This document shows positions 9,072-18,741 of a stretch of DNA of 64,000 nucleotides, piece by piece. Origin of the DNA: Methanospirillum stamsii (GTDB lineage Archaea > Halobacteriota > Methanomicrobia > Methanomicrobiales > Methanospirillaceae); contig NZ_QGMZ01000014.1 of assembly GCF_003173335.1 (NCBI RefSeq), positions 124,001 to 188,000 on the forward strand. Direction: 5' to 3'. The translations under genes and the position numbers were made by a program. The notes beneath the pieces were generated by a model. The model was not told the origin of the DNA. It saw only the letters and a program-made list of their open reading frames with translations, and made no database searches. Positions within the stretch are counted from its first letter, which is position 1. Each line of letters begins with the position of its first letter.

Positions 9072-9935
9072 TCAGAGAAGTTTAATATATCCTGGTGAGG
9101 GCTGATATACTTCATCCTCGGCAACCAGTGAATGGATTGTTTCTTTGACCTGTTCATCAGAAAGTCCGGCCTTCCTGGTGTACCGGTAAATATCATCAGT
9201 ATTGATCCCTTTTGGTCCGGAATATTCCTTAATGATTGATAAAATCAGTTCGGCTGGTTCTACCGCGGGCCCAGGCTCTTTGATCACTTCAAGGGCCTTT
9301 TTCGTAAGTTCGGCGATTTTTTTCAGATATTCCTGCCGGACGTGATAATGGGAAAGGGCTGATTGTATTGATTTGGTCCCGTTTCCTGTCTGGATTGCAG
9401 TATTTGTCTCCTGAAGCCGTTTAGTAAGTGTGTCTGCTGCAGAGAGAATCCACAAATCACGTTCCTGCCTGGTTACGATTCGCGAGGTCTCAATTGTCCA
9501 CCTGATCAATTTTTCGTTTTGATCAGGATTTTTTTCTCCATATCCGGTAATTGAAAGAAAAAGAGGAGGATCTAAATCTGAAGGATCTACATTCATTCCG
9601 TTTGACTGATACTTCATATGCAGAGTGATAACTCCGGTAGGATCGGCAATTCTGATTATCGTCCCTTTTTTTGATGAACTACAGGAAGTAAGGGCTCCGA
9701 CCATCCAGAAATGAGTAAATTTCAGACCGGAAGGGGTGATAAAGGAGGAAGTCGCTCCTGAATCATAAATAAAGTCAATCGTATCCAATTCAAATGCAAA
9801 GACGGGCACATAAACCGGGAGCATGTCTGATGATTGGGATTGATGGATGTTGAGATTATTATTTGTCACGTATGCCGTTTTGTTTGGTGGTGCTGATTGA
9901 TAGATGCATTGGTTAGATCTGCGCCGCTGTAACAT
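9072..9935 (-). CDS. OB-fold RPA-associated protein (COG3390-like)
   Basis: Probably the archaeal RPA-associated protein family. A predicted OB fold spans about residues 38-140 (starting MLPVYVPVFAFEL, with a beta-rich pattern including IIRIADPTGVITLHM). A helical linker follows, then a C-terminal winged helix (GINTDDIYRYTRKAGLSDEQV). Neighbour evidence is strong: the next gene downstream, 6 bp away, is a calcineurin-like phosphoesterase, matching the rpap-rpe arrangement known in Haloferax. The upstream ATG (9935) gives 287 aa, but the first 37 residues look unlike the family, so ATG 9824 (residue 38) is a good alternative start. Family call is from pattern and context. Confidence 0.72.
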   Translation of the reverse strand: MLQRRRSNQCIYQSAPPNKTAYVTNNNLNIHQSQSSDMLPVYVPVFAFELDTIDFIYDSGATSSFITPSGLKFTHFWMVGALTSCSSSKKGTIIRIADPTGVITLHMKYQSNGMNVDPSDLDPPLFLSITGYGEKNPDQNEKLIRWTIETSRIVTRQERDLWILSAADTLTKRLQETNTAIQTGNGTKSIQSALSHYHVRQEYLKKIAELTKKALEVIKEPGPAVEPAELILSIIKEYSGPKGINTDDIYRYTRKAGLSDEQVKETIHSLVAEDEVYQPSPGYIKLL

Positions 9936-10178
9936 TTTTGCGCTAATATTTTGAATGAAAATTTTGAAAAATAAGGTTGAATAAATCCGAGTACAATTAT
10001 TATGGGGTAAATTTCGCGGTGATTTTGAAAAAAAGGTAGAATTTCTCCTGAAAGTTTTAAAATCCGAATTTTGTTCATAAATAAAATATCATCCTACATC
10101 CAGCGTGGTTCTCAAATAGCCAAACTGAATTTTTCTCCGAATGACCAGATCTTTCGATATGTTTTTAATCGTTTGTGA

Positions 10179-10186
10179 TTTATAGA
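10179..10186 (+). promoter_or_regulatory. Candidate TATA box for the surface-protein gene
   Basis: TTTATAGA lies 34 bp upstream of the start codon at 10221. With archaeal spacing (start site about 22-27 bp beyond the TATA centre), transcription would begin near 10208-10212 and give a very short leader. This fits the absence of a clear Shine-Dalgarno sequence. Confidence 0.45.
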
Positions 10187-10220
10187 TCCGTATAGATAAT
10201 TTCGACCGCGGGTAATTTGT

Positions 10221-13200
10221 ATGATGGGGAATGCGAAGACTGTGTGGTGCCTCATTCTGGCCATATTCTTATTCTCAGGTACTCTTGTATTTGCAGATGA
10301 GATTGCGGACGAGGATACGAAGGCTCTGCAAGCAAATCTGGCTTCAATGCCCCTTGTTTTTATTCAGAACAATGGGCAGTTTGAAGATGATGTATCGTAC
10401 CAGACCCGTTCCACAGACCAGGTAATTACGGTCTTTGAGAATGGAATGGAATTTAATCAGAACCCGGGAAACAGTTCTGTGTTCATGCTTTTAAACGGGT
10501 CTAACCCGGAAAAGAAGATCATAGGTCTGAATCCGCTTAACGGAACAGCCAACTTCTATCATGGAACTGATCCTTCTGCATGGGTGACCGGAGCACAGCT
10601 TACGTCCGGTGTCATGTATGAGGATGTCTATGAAGGAATTGACTATACGGTGTCAGGAACGGAAGGACTTCTGAAGAGTGAGTTTTTCCTCGATGCCGGA
10701 GCAGATCCGTCACAGATCATGCTGGTTTACCAGGGACATACTGGAATCAGTCTGAATGAAACAACCGGAGATCTGGTTATTGAGACGCCGTCAAGGCAGA
10801 TAATTGATGAAGCACCGGTTGCGTACCAGGAGATTGACGGGAACAGAACTGATGTTGCCTGTTCTTATGTGCTTGGTGAGAATACGACGGTTACCTTTGA
10901 TTTAGGTGAATTTGATCCCTCTCTTCCGTTGGTAATTGATCCGGTTCTTCGGTACTCTCTCTATTTTGGAGGTGACGGCCGGGACCAGGGCAATTCTATA
11001 AAGGTAGATGAGAATGGGTATGCGTACTTCATTGGAACTTCCTGGTCAGATCATCTGAAGTATTTTGAAAAATACGACAAGGACCCGATCTCAAATCATA
11101 ATCCTCCTGCAGTTGAAGCTCTCAGTACTGGTAACATTTCAACTGAAGGAGCCGGAGGTCCTGCACCCGGAAGTATTCAGCCATACTTTGGTGGCGGAGA
11201 AAAGGATGCATTTGTTGTAAAAGTCAATCCGGATGGAACTGAACTTGTATATATTACCTACATCGGTGGAACAGGAACTGATGAAGGGACCGGTCTTGTC
11301 ATTGATGATGAAGGAAATGCCTACATCACCGGTGGAACAAACTCGCCAAATTTCCCGGTAAAAAATGCTTACCGGAGCGAAAATGCAGGGTCATATGATG
11401 CCTTTGTTGCAAAACTGGATCCTACCGGAAATGACCTTGTCTTCTCAACATATTTCGGTGGAGTACACGATGACTTTGGTTTTGATGTCGATATTGATAA
11501 AGACCATAATGTTTTTGTCACCGGACAGACTGCTTCGTGGAACTTCCCGGTAGTGAACCGGTACCAGCTTTCACCATATGGCGGTCTTCCTGATGCATTC
11601 ATCACCAAGTTCACCTCAACAGGAAATTCAATCGTTTATTCCAACTTTATTGGAGGATCTGCATATGATGCAGGTTCAGCAGTTTCAGTTGATACGAATG
11701 GATATGCCTGTATTGTGGGACAGACTGAATCCCCGAATTTCCTGACTATCAAGCCATACCAGGATAAACTTCGTGGTGGTTTTGATGCCTTTATTACAAA
11801 GTTTGATCCGGAAGGGAAATATCCGGCAATGTATTCCACCTACTTTGGTGGATCAGGAACAGATGATGCCCGTGATGTTATTTCCCTCCCTGACGGAAGC
11901 CTGACTGTTGTAGGTACAACAAAATCAAAGGACCTTCCAACGGTAAATCCAATTCAGGGTGAACTTAAGGGACTTCAGGATGGTTTTATCACTACTTTGA
12001 ATGCCGATGGTTCAGCACTTACCCAGTCATCATTCTTTGGTGGTTCACTTATTGATTCAATAAGTGGTGCTGCCCGTGATGGACAGGGTAATATCTACGT
12101 TGTCGGGACGACCGATTCCACCGACCTGCCGGTTACCATGGCCTACCAGAGCAAGCCGGGTGGCAGTTCTGATGTGATGATTGCAAAGTTTTCTGCTGAC
12201 ATCTCGGAGATCGGCTATGTAACATACCTTGGTGGTGGGAACATTGATGAAGGTCGTGCCATTGATGTGATGTCAGAAGGAGAAGCTTATCTGACAGGTT
12301 ACACTCAGTCAAAGAACTTCCCGAAGGTCTGGCCATATCAACAGAACTATGGTGACGGTGACCGTGATGCATTCATTGTGTCCCTTTCAGAGCATGACAT
12401 TATTCCATTGCCTGATTTCATCGGAGTTCCGACTGAAGGCGATGCACCGCTTACCGTTCAGTTCACTGATAAATCACTGGGTATCCCGACATCCTGGTCC
12501 TGGGAATTTGGTGATGGTGGAACCTCTACTGAAAAGAACCCGCTCTATGTCTATCAGAACCCCGGCGTATATTCAGTTACTCTGACTGCAAAGAATATCG
12601 TGTCCAGTCAGTCTGTTACCAAAAAGGACTATATTACCGTTTACGAGCCAATCAAACCGCCGGTAGCAGACTTTAATGGAAATCCGACTTCCGGTATGGT
12701 ACCGCTGACCGTTACGTTTACTGATCTTTCAACCAATGAACCGGAAACCTGGTCATGGATATTTGGAGACGGTGGCACGTCAGCCGAACAGAATCCTGTT
12801 CATACATACACTGAAGTAGGTGTCTACACGGTTAACCTGACAGTCAGTAACCGGGCAGGAACTTCATCCAAGGAGAAACCAGAGTTTATTCATGCACAAC
12901 CATCGGTTATTCCACCGGTAGCAGACTTTAATGGAAACCCGACTTCCGGTATGGTTCCGCTGACCGTTACGTTTACTGATGCATCACAGAATAATCCAAC
13001 AGCATGGTCCTGGAAGTTTGGTGATAATGTAACATCAGTTGAACAAAACCCGGTTCATACATACACGGTACCTGGAACTTATCCGGTCACCCTGAACTGT
13101 AGCAACAGTGCAGGATCAGATGAGATAACAAAACCAGAATTCATCCATGCACAGCCATCAGTAATTACACCGGTCGCAAAGTTTGTTGGTGAGCCAAGAA

Positions 13201-15566
13201 GTGGCACAGTACCACTTATGGTTACCTTTACTGACCTATCAGAGAATAACCCGACCAGTTGGGAATGGAACTTTGGAGATAACAAGAATTCATCCGAGAA
13301 GAATCCGGTTCATGTATATGAATCAGCCGGTAGTTACACGGTTTCTCTTACGGTGACAAATTCTGCAGGTTCAGATACCCTTGTTGAACAGAATTATATT
13401 GTCGTAACAGCGCCCATCCTCCCACCAATTGCTGACTTTAACGGAGCACCCCGGGAAGGAAAAGTACCACTGACGGTAACATTTTTGGATCTTTCAAAGA
13501 ATAACCCAAAACAATGGTACTGGAAATTTGGTGACAACACAACCTCTGAAGAGAGAAATCCGGTTCATACGTATACCGCAGAAGGTATCTACACCGTTGA
13601 ACTGACTGTCAGCAATGAAGGTGGAGCAGATACCAAGATTGCAAATGAATACATCACGGTTACTCCGGCAGGTTATCCACCGGATGCACAGTTCCGTGGA
13701 AATCCAACATCAGGTACTGCACCACTATCAGTCAGCTTTACTGATCTTTCAACAGGAAGTCCGACTTCCTGGCAGTGGGAGTTTGGTGATGGTGGCACTT
13801 CAACACAGCAGCACCCTGAGCATACCTACAATTCACCTGGTGAATACACGGTTACTCTGACGGCAGTCAATGCCTTTGGTATGTCTACTGAGATCCGTGA
13901 GAAGTATATACGGGTCTTTGAAAAGCCGGTACCATTAAAAGCGTCATTCATGGGTGAACCGACATCCGGAAAAGAACCATTAACTGTCCAGTTTACTGAT
14001 CTTTCTGCAGGAAATCCGGAAACATGGATGTGGAACTTTGGTGATGAAGGAACGTCATCTGAAAGAAACCCTGTGCATGTATACCAGAAAGCAGGGACCT
14101 ACACTGTATTCCTGACGGTTACCCGTGGAGAAGACAGATCCAGTGAAATCAGGTATAATTATATCACCGTTCTTCCAGCAGGAAAGCCACCGGTACCAGA
14201 CTTTGTTGCCTCTCCGACGACCGGCTATGTTCCACTGGATGTTCAGTTTACTGATCTGAGTACTGATAATCCGACAGCATGGAGATGGGACTTTGGTGAT
14301 GGAACCTCTTCATCAGAACAGAACCCGGTTCACCGGTACACAACTCCGGGATCTTACACCGTCTGTCTTGAAGCATCGAACGAGTTTGGTTCAGCAGCAA
14401 TCTGTAAGGATAACCTGATTAAGGCAACCGAGGCACCACTTGAACCAGCCGAGTTCTTTGGTGATATTACCATTGACGGAAGTCCAGGCTTTATCGGAAC
14501 CATTGTAGAAGCACGGGGAAGTGGCATTGACACCGGAATCTTTGGAAACCCGGTCACTACTTCGATAGAAGGTTGTTATGGTACACCAGATCCACTGGTG
14601 GTAAAAGGCAAAATCAAGAATGGTGAACTGATTACCTTCTGGGTCAAGGGTCCGGGTATGAAGGACTTTGTCCAGGCTGATTGCTTTGATGTCTATGGCG
14701 GAAATGAATGGCAGAAGTCATTCGCTTTCAGAGCAGGTGCCAAGACCCGTCTCGACCTTCGGTATGGTGAAGCACCAATTCCACCAATGCCGGTCCTTCC
14801 GCATGAATTCTATGGAGAAGTAACTTCCAATGGAATGGCAATGCCGGTAGGGACCATGATAATGGTCAAGGGTGAGAATGTGGTTGAAGGTCACCGGGGT
14901 AACCCGCTTGCTGTTACTTCACCTGGAGTTTACGGATTTAATGAGCTGAATAAACTTGTAGCACAGGGAGACCTGAAAGCCGGACAGGATCTTACCTTCT
15001 GGGTAATTCCTGTAGGTTCCGGAGAACCAGTCATGGCTGAAGTCAGGGACGTTGATGCAGGTGGAGAATGGGCAAATTCATACCCATACATTGAAGGAGG
15101 TCTTACCAGACTTGATATCCGGATTGAAGGAGGTACACCTCCAATTCCGGTTGTCCCAATGACCTTTACCGGGACGGTAATGATTGATGGAAAACCAATC
15201 ACACCCGGATCCATGGTTACCGCTGAAGGTAAAAATGTAAGAATTGGCATTGATGGAAACCCTGTATCTGTCGGTAATGATGGTAAATTTGGTGACGGAA
15301 GAAAACTCACTGTACAGGGAGAGATTGAAACAGGAAGTCTGATAACGTTCCTTCTGTATGATGCTGCCTGTGGAAACCAGTATGTTGCTGAAGTGAAGGA
15401 TCCACAAACAGGAACCTGGGTTCAGTCGATTCCATTTAAGCCTGGAGCAGATTTGCAGATTGAACTTCGAAACAGTGGAGTGATTCCAGCAGATAAAAAG
15501 AGTCCATCAGATGGTCCTGCTGAACCTGTTGATGATACCCCGATAGTTGCAGCATCTGTTCAGTAA
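10221..15566 (+). CDS. Secreted SBBP beta-propeller / PKD surface protein, 1781 aa
   Basis: A very large exported protein. Residues 1-25 are a Sec signal peptide (cleavage probably after LVFA). Residues ~30-245 match the domain that precedes SBBP repeats in such proteins. Residues ~250-725 hold repeated SBBP propeller units (typified by YSTYFGGSGTDDA and VDENGYAYFIG). Residues ~730-1410 are eight PKD domains, each with a W-x-FGDG-type core. Three further ~118-residue repeats (~1410-1757) have a common FWV/FLL core and RLDIR-type end. PKD and propeller domains typically mediate adhesion or cell-surface structure. No C-terminal membrane anchor or PGF-CTERM is visible. The start is ATGATG at 10221. 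Confidence 0.93.
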   Translation: MMGNAKTVWCLILAIFLFSGTLVFADEIADEDTKALQANLASMPLVFIQNNGQFEDDVSYQTRSTDQVITVFENGMEFNQNPGNSSVFMLLNGSNPEKKIIGLNPLNGTANFYHGTDPSAWVTGAQLTSGVMYEDVYEGIDYTVSGTEGLLKSEFFLDAGADPSQIMLVYQGHTGISLNETTGDLVIETPSRQIIDEAPVAYQEIDGNRTDVACSYVLGENTTVTFDLGEFDPSLPLVIDPVLRYSLYFGGDGRDQGNSIKVDENGYAYFIGTSWSDHLKYFEKYDKDPISNHNPPAVEALSTGNISTEGAGGPAPGSIQPYFGGGEKDAFVVKVNPDGTELVYITYIGGTGTDEGTGLVIDDEGNAYITGGTNSPNFPVKNAYRSENAGSYDAFVAKLDPTGNDLVFSTYFGGVHDDFGFDVDIDKDHNVFVTGQTASWNFPVVNRYQLSPYGGLPDAFITKFTSTGNSIVYSNFIGGSAYDAGSAVSVDTNGYACIVGQTESPNFLTIKPYQDKLRGGFDAFITKFDPEGKYPAMYSTYFGGSGTDDARDVISLPDGSLTVVGTTKSKDLPTVNPIQGELKGLQDGFITTLNADGSALTQSSFFGGSLIDSISGAARDGQGNIYVVGTTDSTDLPVTMAYQSKPGGSSDVMIAKFSADISEIGYVTYLGGGNIDEGRAIDVMSEGEAYLTGYTQSKNFPKVWPYQQNYGDGDRDAFIVSLSEHDIIPLPDFIGVPTEGDAPLTVQFTDKSLGIPTSWSWEFGDGGTSTEKNPLYVYQNPGVYSVTLTAKNIVSSQSVTKKDYITVYEPIKPPVADFNGNPTSGMVPLTVTFTDLSTNEPETWSWIFGDGGTSAEQNPVHTYTEVGVYTVNLTVSNRAGTSSKEKPEFIHAQPSVIPPVADFNGNPTSGMVPLTVTFTDASQNNPTAWSWKFGDNVTSVEQNPVHTYTVPGTYPVTLNCSNSAGSDEITKPEFIHAQPSVITPVAKFVGEPRSGTVPLMVTFTDLSENNPTSWEWNFGDNKNSSEKNPVHVYESAGSYTVSLTVTNSAGSDTLVEQNYIVVTAPILPPIADFNGAPREGKVPLTVTFLDLSKNNPKQWYWKFGDNTTSEERNPVHTYTAEGIYTVELTVSNEGGADTKIANEYITVTPAGYPPDAQFRGNPTSGTAPLSVSFTDLSTGSPTSWQWEFGDGGTSTQQHPEHTYNSPGEYTVTLTAVNAFGMSTEIREKYIRVFEKPVPLKASFMGEPTSGKEPLTVQFTDLSAGNPETWMWNFGDEGTSSERNPVHVYQKAGTYTVFLTVTRGEDRSSEIRYNYITVLPAGKPPVPDFVASPTTGYVPLDVQFTDLSTDNPTAWRWDFGDGTSSSEQNPVHRYTTPGSYTVCLEASNEFGSAAICKDNLIKATEAPLEPAEFFGDITIDGSPGFIGTIVEARGSGIDTGIFGNPVTTSIEGCYGTPDPLVVKGKIKNGELITFWVKGPGMKDFVQADCFDVYGGNEWQKSFAFRAGAKTRLDLRYGEAPIPPMPVLPHEFYGEVTSNGMAMPVGTMIMVKGENVVEGHRGNPLAVTSPGVYGFNELNKLVAQGDLKAGQDLTFWVIPVGSGEPVMAEVRDVDAGGEWANSYPYIEGGLTRLDIRIEGGTPPIPVVPMTFTGTVMIDGKPITPGSMVTAEGKNVRIGIDGNPVSVGNDGKFGDGRKLTVQGEIETGSLITFLLYDAACGNQYVAEVKDPQTGTWVQSIPFKPGADLQIELRNSGVIPADKKSPSDGPAEPVDDTPIVAASVQ
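12656..13170 (+). repeat. Recently duplicated PKD-coding units
   Basis: The second and third PKD units are nearly identical at DNA level over their first ~70 bases (starting at about 12656 and 12911), differing at only a few positions. The junctions between units 2-3 and 3-4, encoding a PEFIHAQPS linker, are also alike. This indicates duplication of a ~255-bp module with little later divergence. Confidence 0.75.
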
Positions 15567-15586
15567 TTCCAGAAAATCTAATAATC

Positions 15587-15634
15587 TTTTTTTGACCGAT
15601 TTATAGTCGCAAACTTTTTTTCACTCTTGTTTTT
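15587..15634 (+). terminator. T-rich terminator region after the surface-protein gene
   Basis: Three T tracts follow the stop codon: seven T at 15587-15593, seven T at 15615-15621, and TTTTT near 15630. Oligo-T runs on the non-template strand are the main intrinsic termination signal in archaea. No stable hairpin precedes them. The rest of the intergenic gap up to 15907 is AT-rich and contains no convincing gene; a TATA-like TATTTATC near 15811 could serve the MoxR operon. Confidence 0.5.
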
Positions 15635-15907
15635 AGATGATGTGAAACAGGATACTAATGGAAAATATAATCGTAAAAAATTACTAAATCGAATAATCCT
15701 GAATTTTTTTATTCACATTAACAAATCAAAAGGATTCTGCGATCACAAAAAAAATTCTGTAATGAATATCCGCTATACTCTCTTTTCCTATTTTATTATA
15801 ATGTACTACATATTTATCTAAATGGAAAGCGAACTTTACTTTGCAACGTTATTCTCCTGACAAACAGAGATTTTGAGTCTGGATAATTATTCAGGAGCTA
15901 TATTTCC

Positions 15908-16894
15908 ATGAACGAAGAAATTCAATCACTAACTACCCGGGCAAAGGAATGTGCAGATCTGCTCATACCTCTGGAACATGAGATAGGACAGGTCATTGCC
16001 GGACAAAAACCCATTCTTGAACGGCTTATTATGGCAATAATTGCTGATGGGCATGTTCTTCTGGAAGGGGTTCCGGGAATTGCAAAAACCCTGATGATCA
16101 AGACCCTTGCACAGTGTATCGACTCCGGATTCTGCCGGATACAATTTACTCCGGATCTTCTTCCGGCTGATATTACCGGAACAAAAATATATAATCAGCA
16201 GGACTGTACCTTTAAAACAGTAAAAGGTCCTGTATTCACGCAGTTTCTCCTGGCGGATGAAATAAACCGTGCTCCTCCGAAAGTGCAGTCAGCTCTTCTT
16301 GAAGCAATGCAGGAGAGACAGGTCACTATTCAGGGAGAAACCTATGAATTACCTGATCCTTTCTTTGTTCTTGCTACGGAAAACCCGATTGAACACGAGG
16401 GAACCTATCCGCTTCCTGAAGCCCAGATGGACCGGTTCATGTTCAAGGTACTCATGGGATATCCCTCAAAAACAGAAGAACTTCTCATTCTTGACCGTTT
16501 TACAGAAGGAATTCATTATCATCCAAAATCGGTAATCACGGCATCGGATATAAAAAAAATTCAGGCAGTAGTTCCGATCATTTATGCTGATCTTGAAATA
16601 AAAAAATACATCACTGCTCTTGTTGATGGTACGCGAAATCCTACCGATTATCAGATACCACTTGCATCATACATTCGTTACGGTGCCTCACCTCGTGCCT
16701 CTATTTACCTGATGCTTGGAGCAAAAGCCCATGCCCTCCTTCGGGGACGGGGATTTGTTCTCCCGGATGATGTACGTGCAGTAGCCCCGGATGTCCTCCG
16801 GCACCGGATACTTCTCTCGTACCTGGCGGAAGCAGAAGAAATTACTGTTGATACAATCATCGATCAGATAATCAAAACCGTACCGGTCCCCTGA
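15908..16894 (+). CDS. MoxR-family AAA+ ATPase
   Basis: An AAA+ chaperone-like ATPase of 328 aa. Walker A is EGVPGIAKT near residue 55 and Walker B is LLADEINRAPPKVQ near 116, followed by sensor 1 VLATENP and the AAA lid domain. MoxR proteins act with VWA-domain proteins in assembly or metal insertion of complexes at the membrane. That matches the next genes, DUF58 and VWA, 12 bp and then 4-bp overlap downstream. ATG 15908 is preceded by AGGAG about 10 bp upstream. It is the first gene of a four-gene operon. Confidence 0.95.
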   Translation: MNEEIQSLTTRAKECADLLIPLEHEIGQVIAGQKPILERLIMAIIADGHVLLEGVPGIAKTLMIKTLAQCIDSGFCRIQFTPDLLPADITGTKIYNQQDCTFKTVKGPVFTQFLLADEINRAPPKVQSALLEAMQERQVTIQGETYELPDPFFVLATENPIEHEGTYPLPEAQMDRFMFKVLMGYPSKTEELLILDRFTEGIHYHPKSVITASDIKKIQAVVPIIYADLEIKKYITALVDGTRNPTDYQIPLASYIRYGASPRASIYLMLGAKAHALLRGRGFVLPDDVRAVAPDVLRHRILLSYLAEAEEITVDTIIDQIIKTVPVP

Positions 16895-16906
16895 GCTGGT
16901 GGAGCC

Positions 16907-17794
16907 ATGCCGGATAATGATACGTATTCTGAGTTGATTCAGAAGATAAGGACCATTGATATCCTGACCCGTGCCAGAGTATCCGGTCAGCAGGCAGGAG
17001 TTCATATCTCCCTTTTTAAAGGGCAGGGTGTTGAATTTTCTGATATCAGGGAGTACATTGCCGGAGATGATATCAGGGCAATAGACTGGAAGATAACGGC
17101 ACGATATAACATTCCTTATGTCAAGGAATTTGTTGAGGAACGTGACCATATTCTGTACCTCATTGCAGATGTATCAGGATCCGGATCATTTGGCTCAAAA
17201 GTATCAAAATTCAGCACCCTTCTTTCAGTACTGGCAACTCTTGCATTTTCAGCGGTAAATTATCATGACCGGGTTGGTCTGATCCTGGTATCTGACCGGA
17301 TAGAAAAATTCATCCCTGCACGAAGTGGAAGAAACCATGTAATCCATCTTCTACAGTCGGTTATTACTCATAAATCAGAGTCCAGGGGTTCAGATCTTCG
17401 TCCTGCTCTTCATCTGATACTCCAGCAGGTCAGACGGATGTCAACTGTTGTTCTGTTATCTGACTTTTTTACTCCGGATTGTTCCCGTGAATTATCTATG
17501 GTAAAACGCCATCATGACCTCCTTTCTATCCGGGTATCCGATCCCCGCGAAGGAGAACTTCCTGATGTTGGTTTGATAGAACTGGAGGATGCCGAAACCG
17601 GAGAACAGATTCTTGTTGACACATCTGATCCTGCTATCAGGGATCTCTACATGGAAGCTTCAGCAAATCACCATAATGAAGTGTCCCTGATGATGAAAAA
17701 ATACAAAATTCCCTTTGTAAATATTCGATCCGGAGAAGATTTCGTGCCTTTATTAAAGCATCTCATGATGGCCAGACCTGGAGGTGAATTATGA
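16907..17794 (+). CDS. DUF58 domain protein
   Basis: A 295-aa soluble DUF58 protein. The family core is clear at residues ~45-75 (REYIAGDDIRAIDWKITAR), followed by a VWA-like fold starting with LIADVSGSGSFGS. DUF58 proteins are nearly always encoded between a MoxR ATPase and a VWA membrane protein, as here, and are thought to be partners of that complex. A GGTGGAG ribosome-binding site lies just before ATG 16907. The stop overlaps the next start by 4 bp (ATGA). Confidence 0.93.
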   Translation: MPDNDTYSELIQKIRTIDILTRARVSGQQAGVHISLFKGQGVEFSDIREYIAGDDIRAIDWKITARYNIPYVKEFVEERDHILYLIADVSGSGSFGSKVSKFSTLLSVLATLAFSAVNYHDRVGLILVSDRIEKFIPARSGRNHVIHLLQSVITHKSESRGSDLRPALHLILQQVRRMSTVVLLSDFFTPDCSRELSMVKRHHDLLSIRVSDPREGELPDVGLIELEDAETGEQILVDTSDPAIRDLYMEASANHHNEVSLMMKKYKIPFVNIRSGEDFVPLLKHLMMARPGGEL

Positions 17795-18741
17795 CCGGTT
17801 TTTATCACCCGGAGTGGCTGATTGCATTGGTCATTCTACCGGCACTCTATTACTATTATATTCATGAAACAAAAAGAAAAAAACAGGAAGCAATTGTATT
17901 TTCAAATATCGGATTTTTAAAAAGTGCTCTTCATGGCAGTTCCCAGTCATCAAGACCTAGAACTCTTCTTCTTCTCATCCTAGCCTCGGTCGGTTGTATT
18001 ATTATCGGTCTTGCTGATCCGCATATCCCTCTTGAGCAGGCTAAAGAGGGTGTGAACGTCGTTCTGGTAATTGATGTCTCCGGGAGTATGCAGGCGAATG
18101 ATTACCAGCCGACAAGACTGGAGTCTGCAAAACGTTCAGCTGAAATTCTGCTTAAATCCCTTGATATCAAAGATTATGCAGGGGTTATAACCTTTGAGAC
18201 CGGTGCAACAAGTGCAGCCTATCTTTCTCCGGATAAAGACCGGGTCATTAAAAAATTACGGGCAATCGAACCAAAGGAAGGAGCAACTGCCATTGGAGAC
18301 GGTCTTGGACTTGGAATTGATATGGCAGAATCTATTCCGAATAAGAAAAAAGTTGTAATTCTCCTCTCTGACGGAGTGAATAATGCTGGTGTTATTGCAC
18401 CAGAAGAGGCTGCACAATTCGCCCGGGAAAAGGGTATTCAGGTCTTTACCATTGGAATGGGTTCAGAAAGTCCTGTCGTTCTCGGGTATGACTGGTTTGG
18501 AAATCCTCAGTATGCAATGCTCGATGAAGAACTTCTGCAATCAATTGCCGATAGCACTCAGGGAAAGTACTATAAGTCTGTGGATGACCGGACTTTATCA
18601 GAAATTTACAAAAATCTCAATAAAGAAATTAATCGTGAAAAGGAAGAGACCAGTATTGCAACCTGGTTCTTTACCCTGTCAATGGTATTCATGGTGGGAG
18701 AAGTCCTCCTGCGATATGGACGGAGGCGGATTATTCAATGA
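17791..18741 (+). CDS. VWA-domain membrane protein (BatA/BatB-like)
   Basis: A 316-aa membrane protein with an extracytoplasmic or membrane-proximal von Willebrand A domain. Transmembrane segments lie near residues 7-25, 57-77 and 295-312. The MIDAS motif DVSGSMQAND is near residue 92, with the later LLSDGVNNAG completing the metal site. The arrangement (two N-terminal helices, VWA, C-terminal helix) is that of BatA/BatB. It overlaps DUF58 upstream and the next gene downstream by 4 bp each, so these are translationally coupled. Function is inferred: assembly or quality control of envelope complexes with MoxR. Confidence 0.93.
   Translation: MTGFYHPEWLIALVILPALYYYYIHETKRKKQEAIVFSNIGFLKSALHGSSQSSRPRTLLLLILASVGCIIIGLADPHIPLEQAKEGVNVVLVIDVSGSMQANDYQPTRLESAKRSAEILLKSLDIKDYAGVITFETGATSAAYLSPDKDRVIKKLRAIEPKEGATAIGDGLGLGIDMAESIPNKKKVVILLSDGVNNAGVIAPEEAAQFAREKGIQVFTIGMGSESPVVLGYDWFGNPQYAMLDEELLQSIADSTQGKYYKSVDDRTLSEIYKNLNKEINREKEETSIATWFFTLSMVFMVGEVLLRYGRRRIIQ

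Noticed and set aside
15627-15821. 64-codon ORF after the surface-protein gene
   Set aside because: Lies in AT-rich intergenic DNA among T tracts, with Lys/Phe/Ile-rich translation typical of non-coding sequence.
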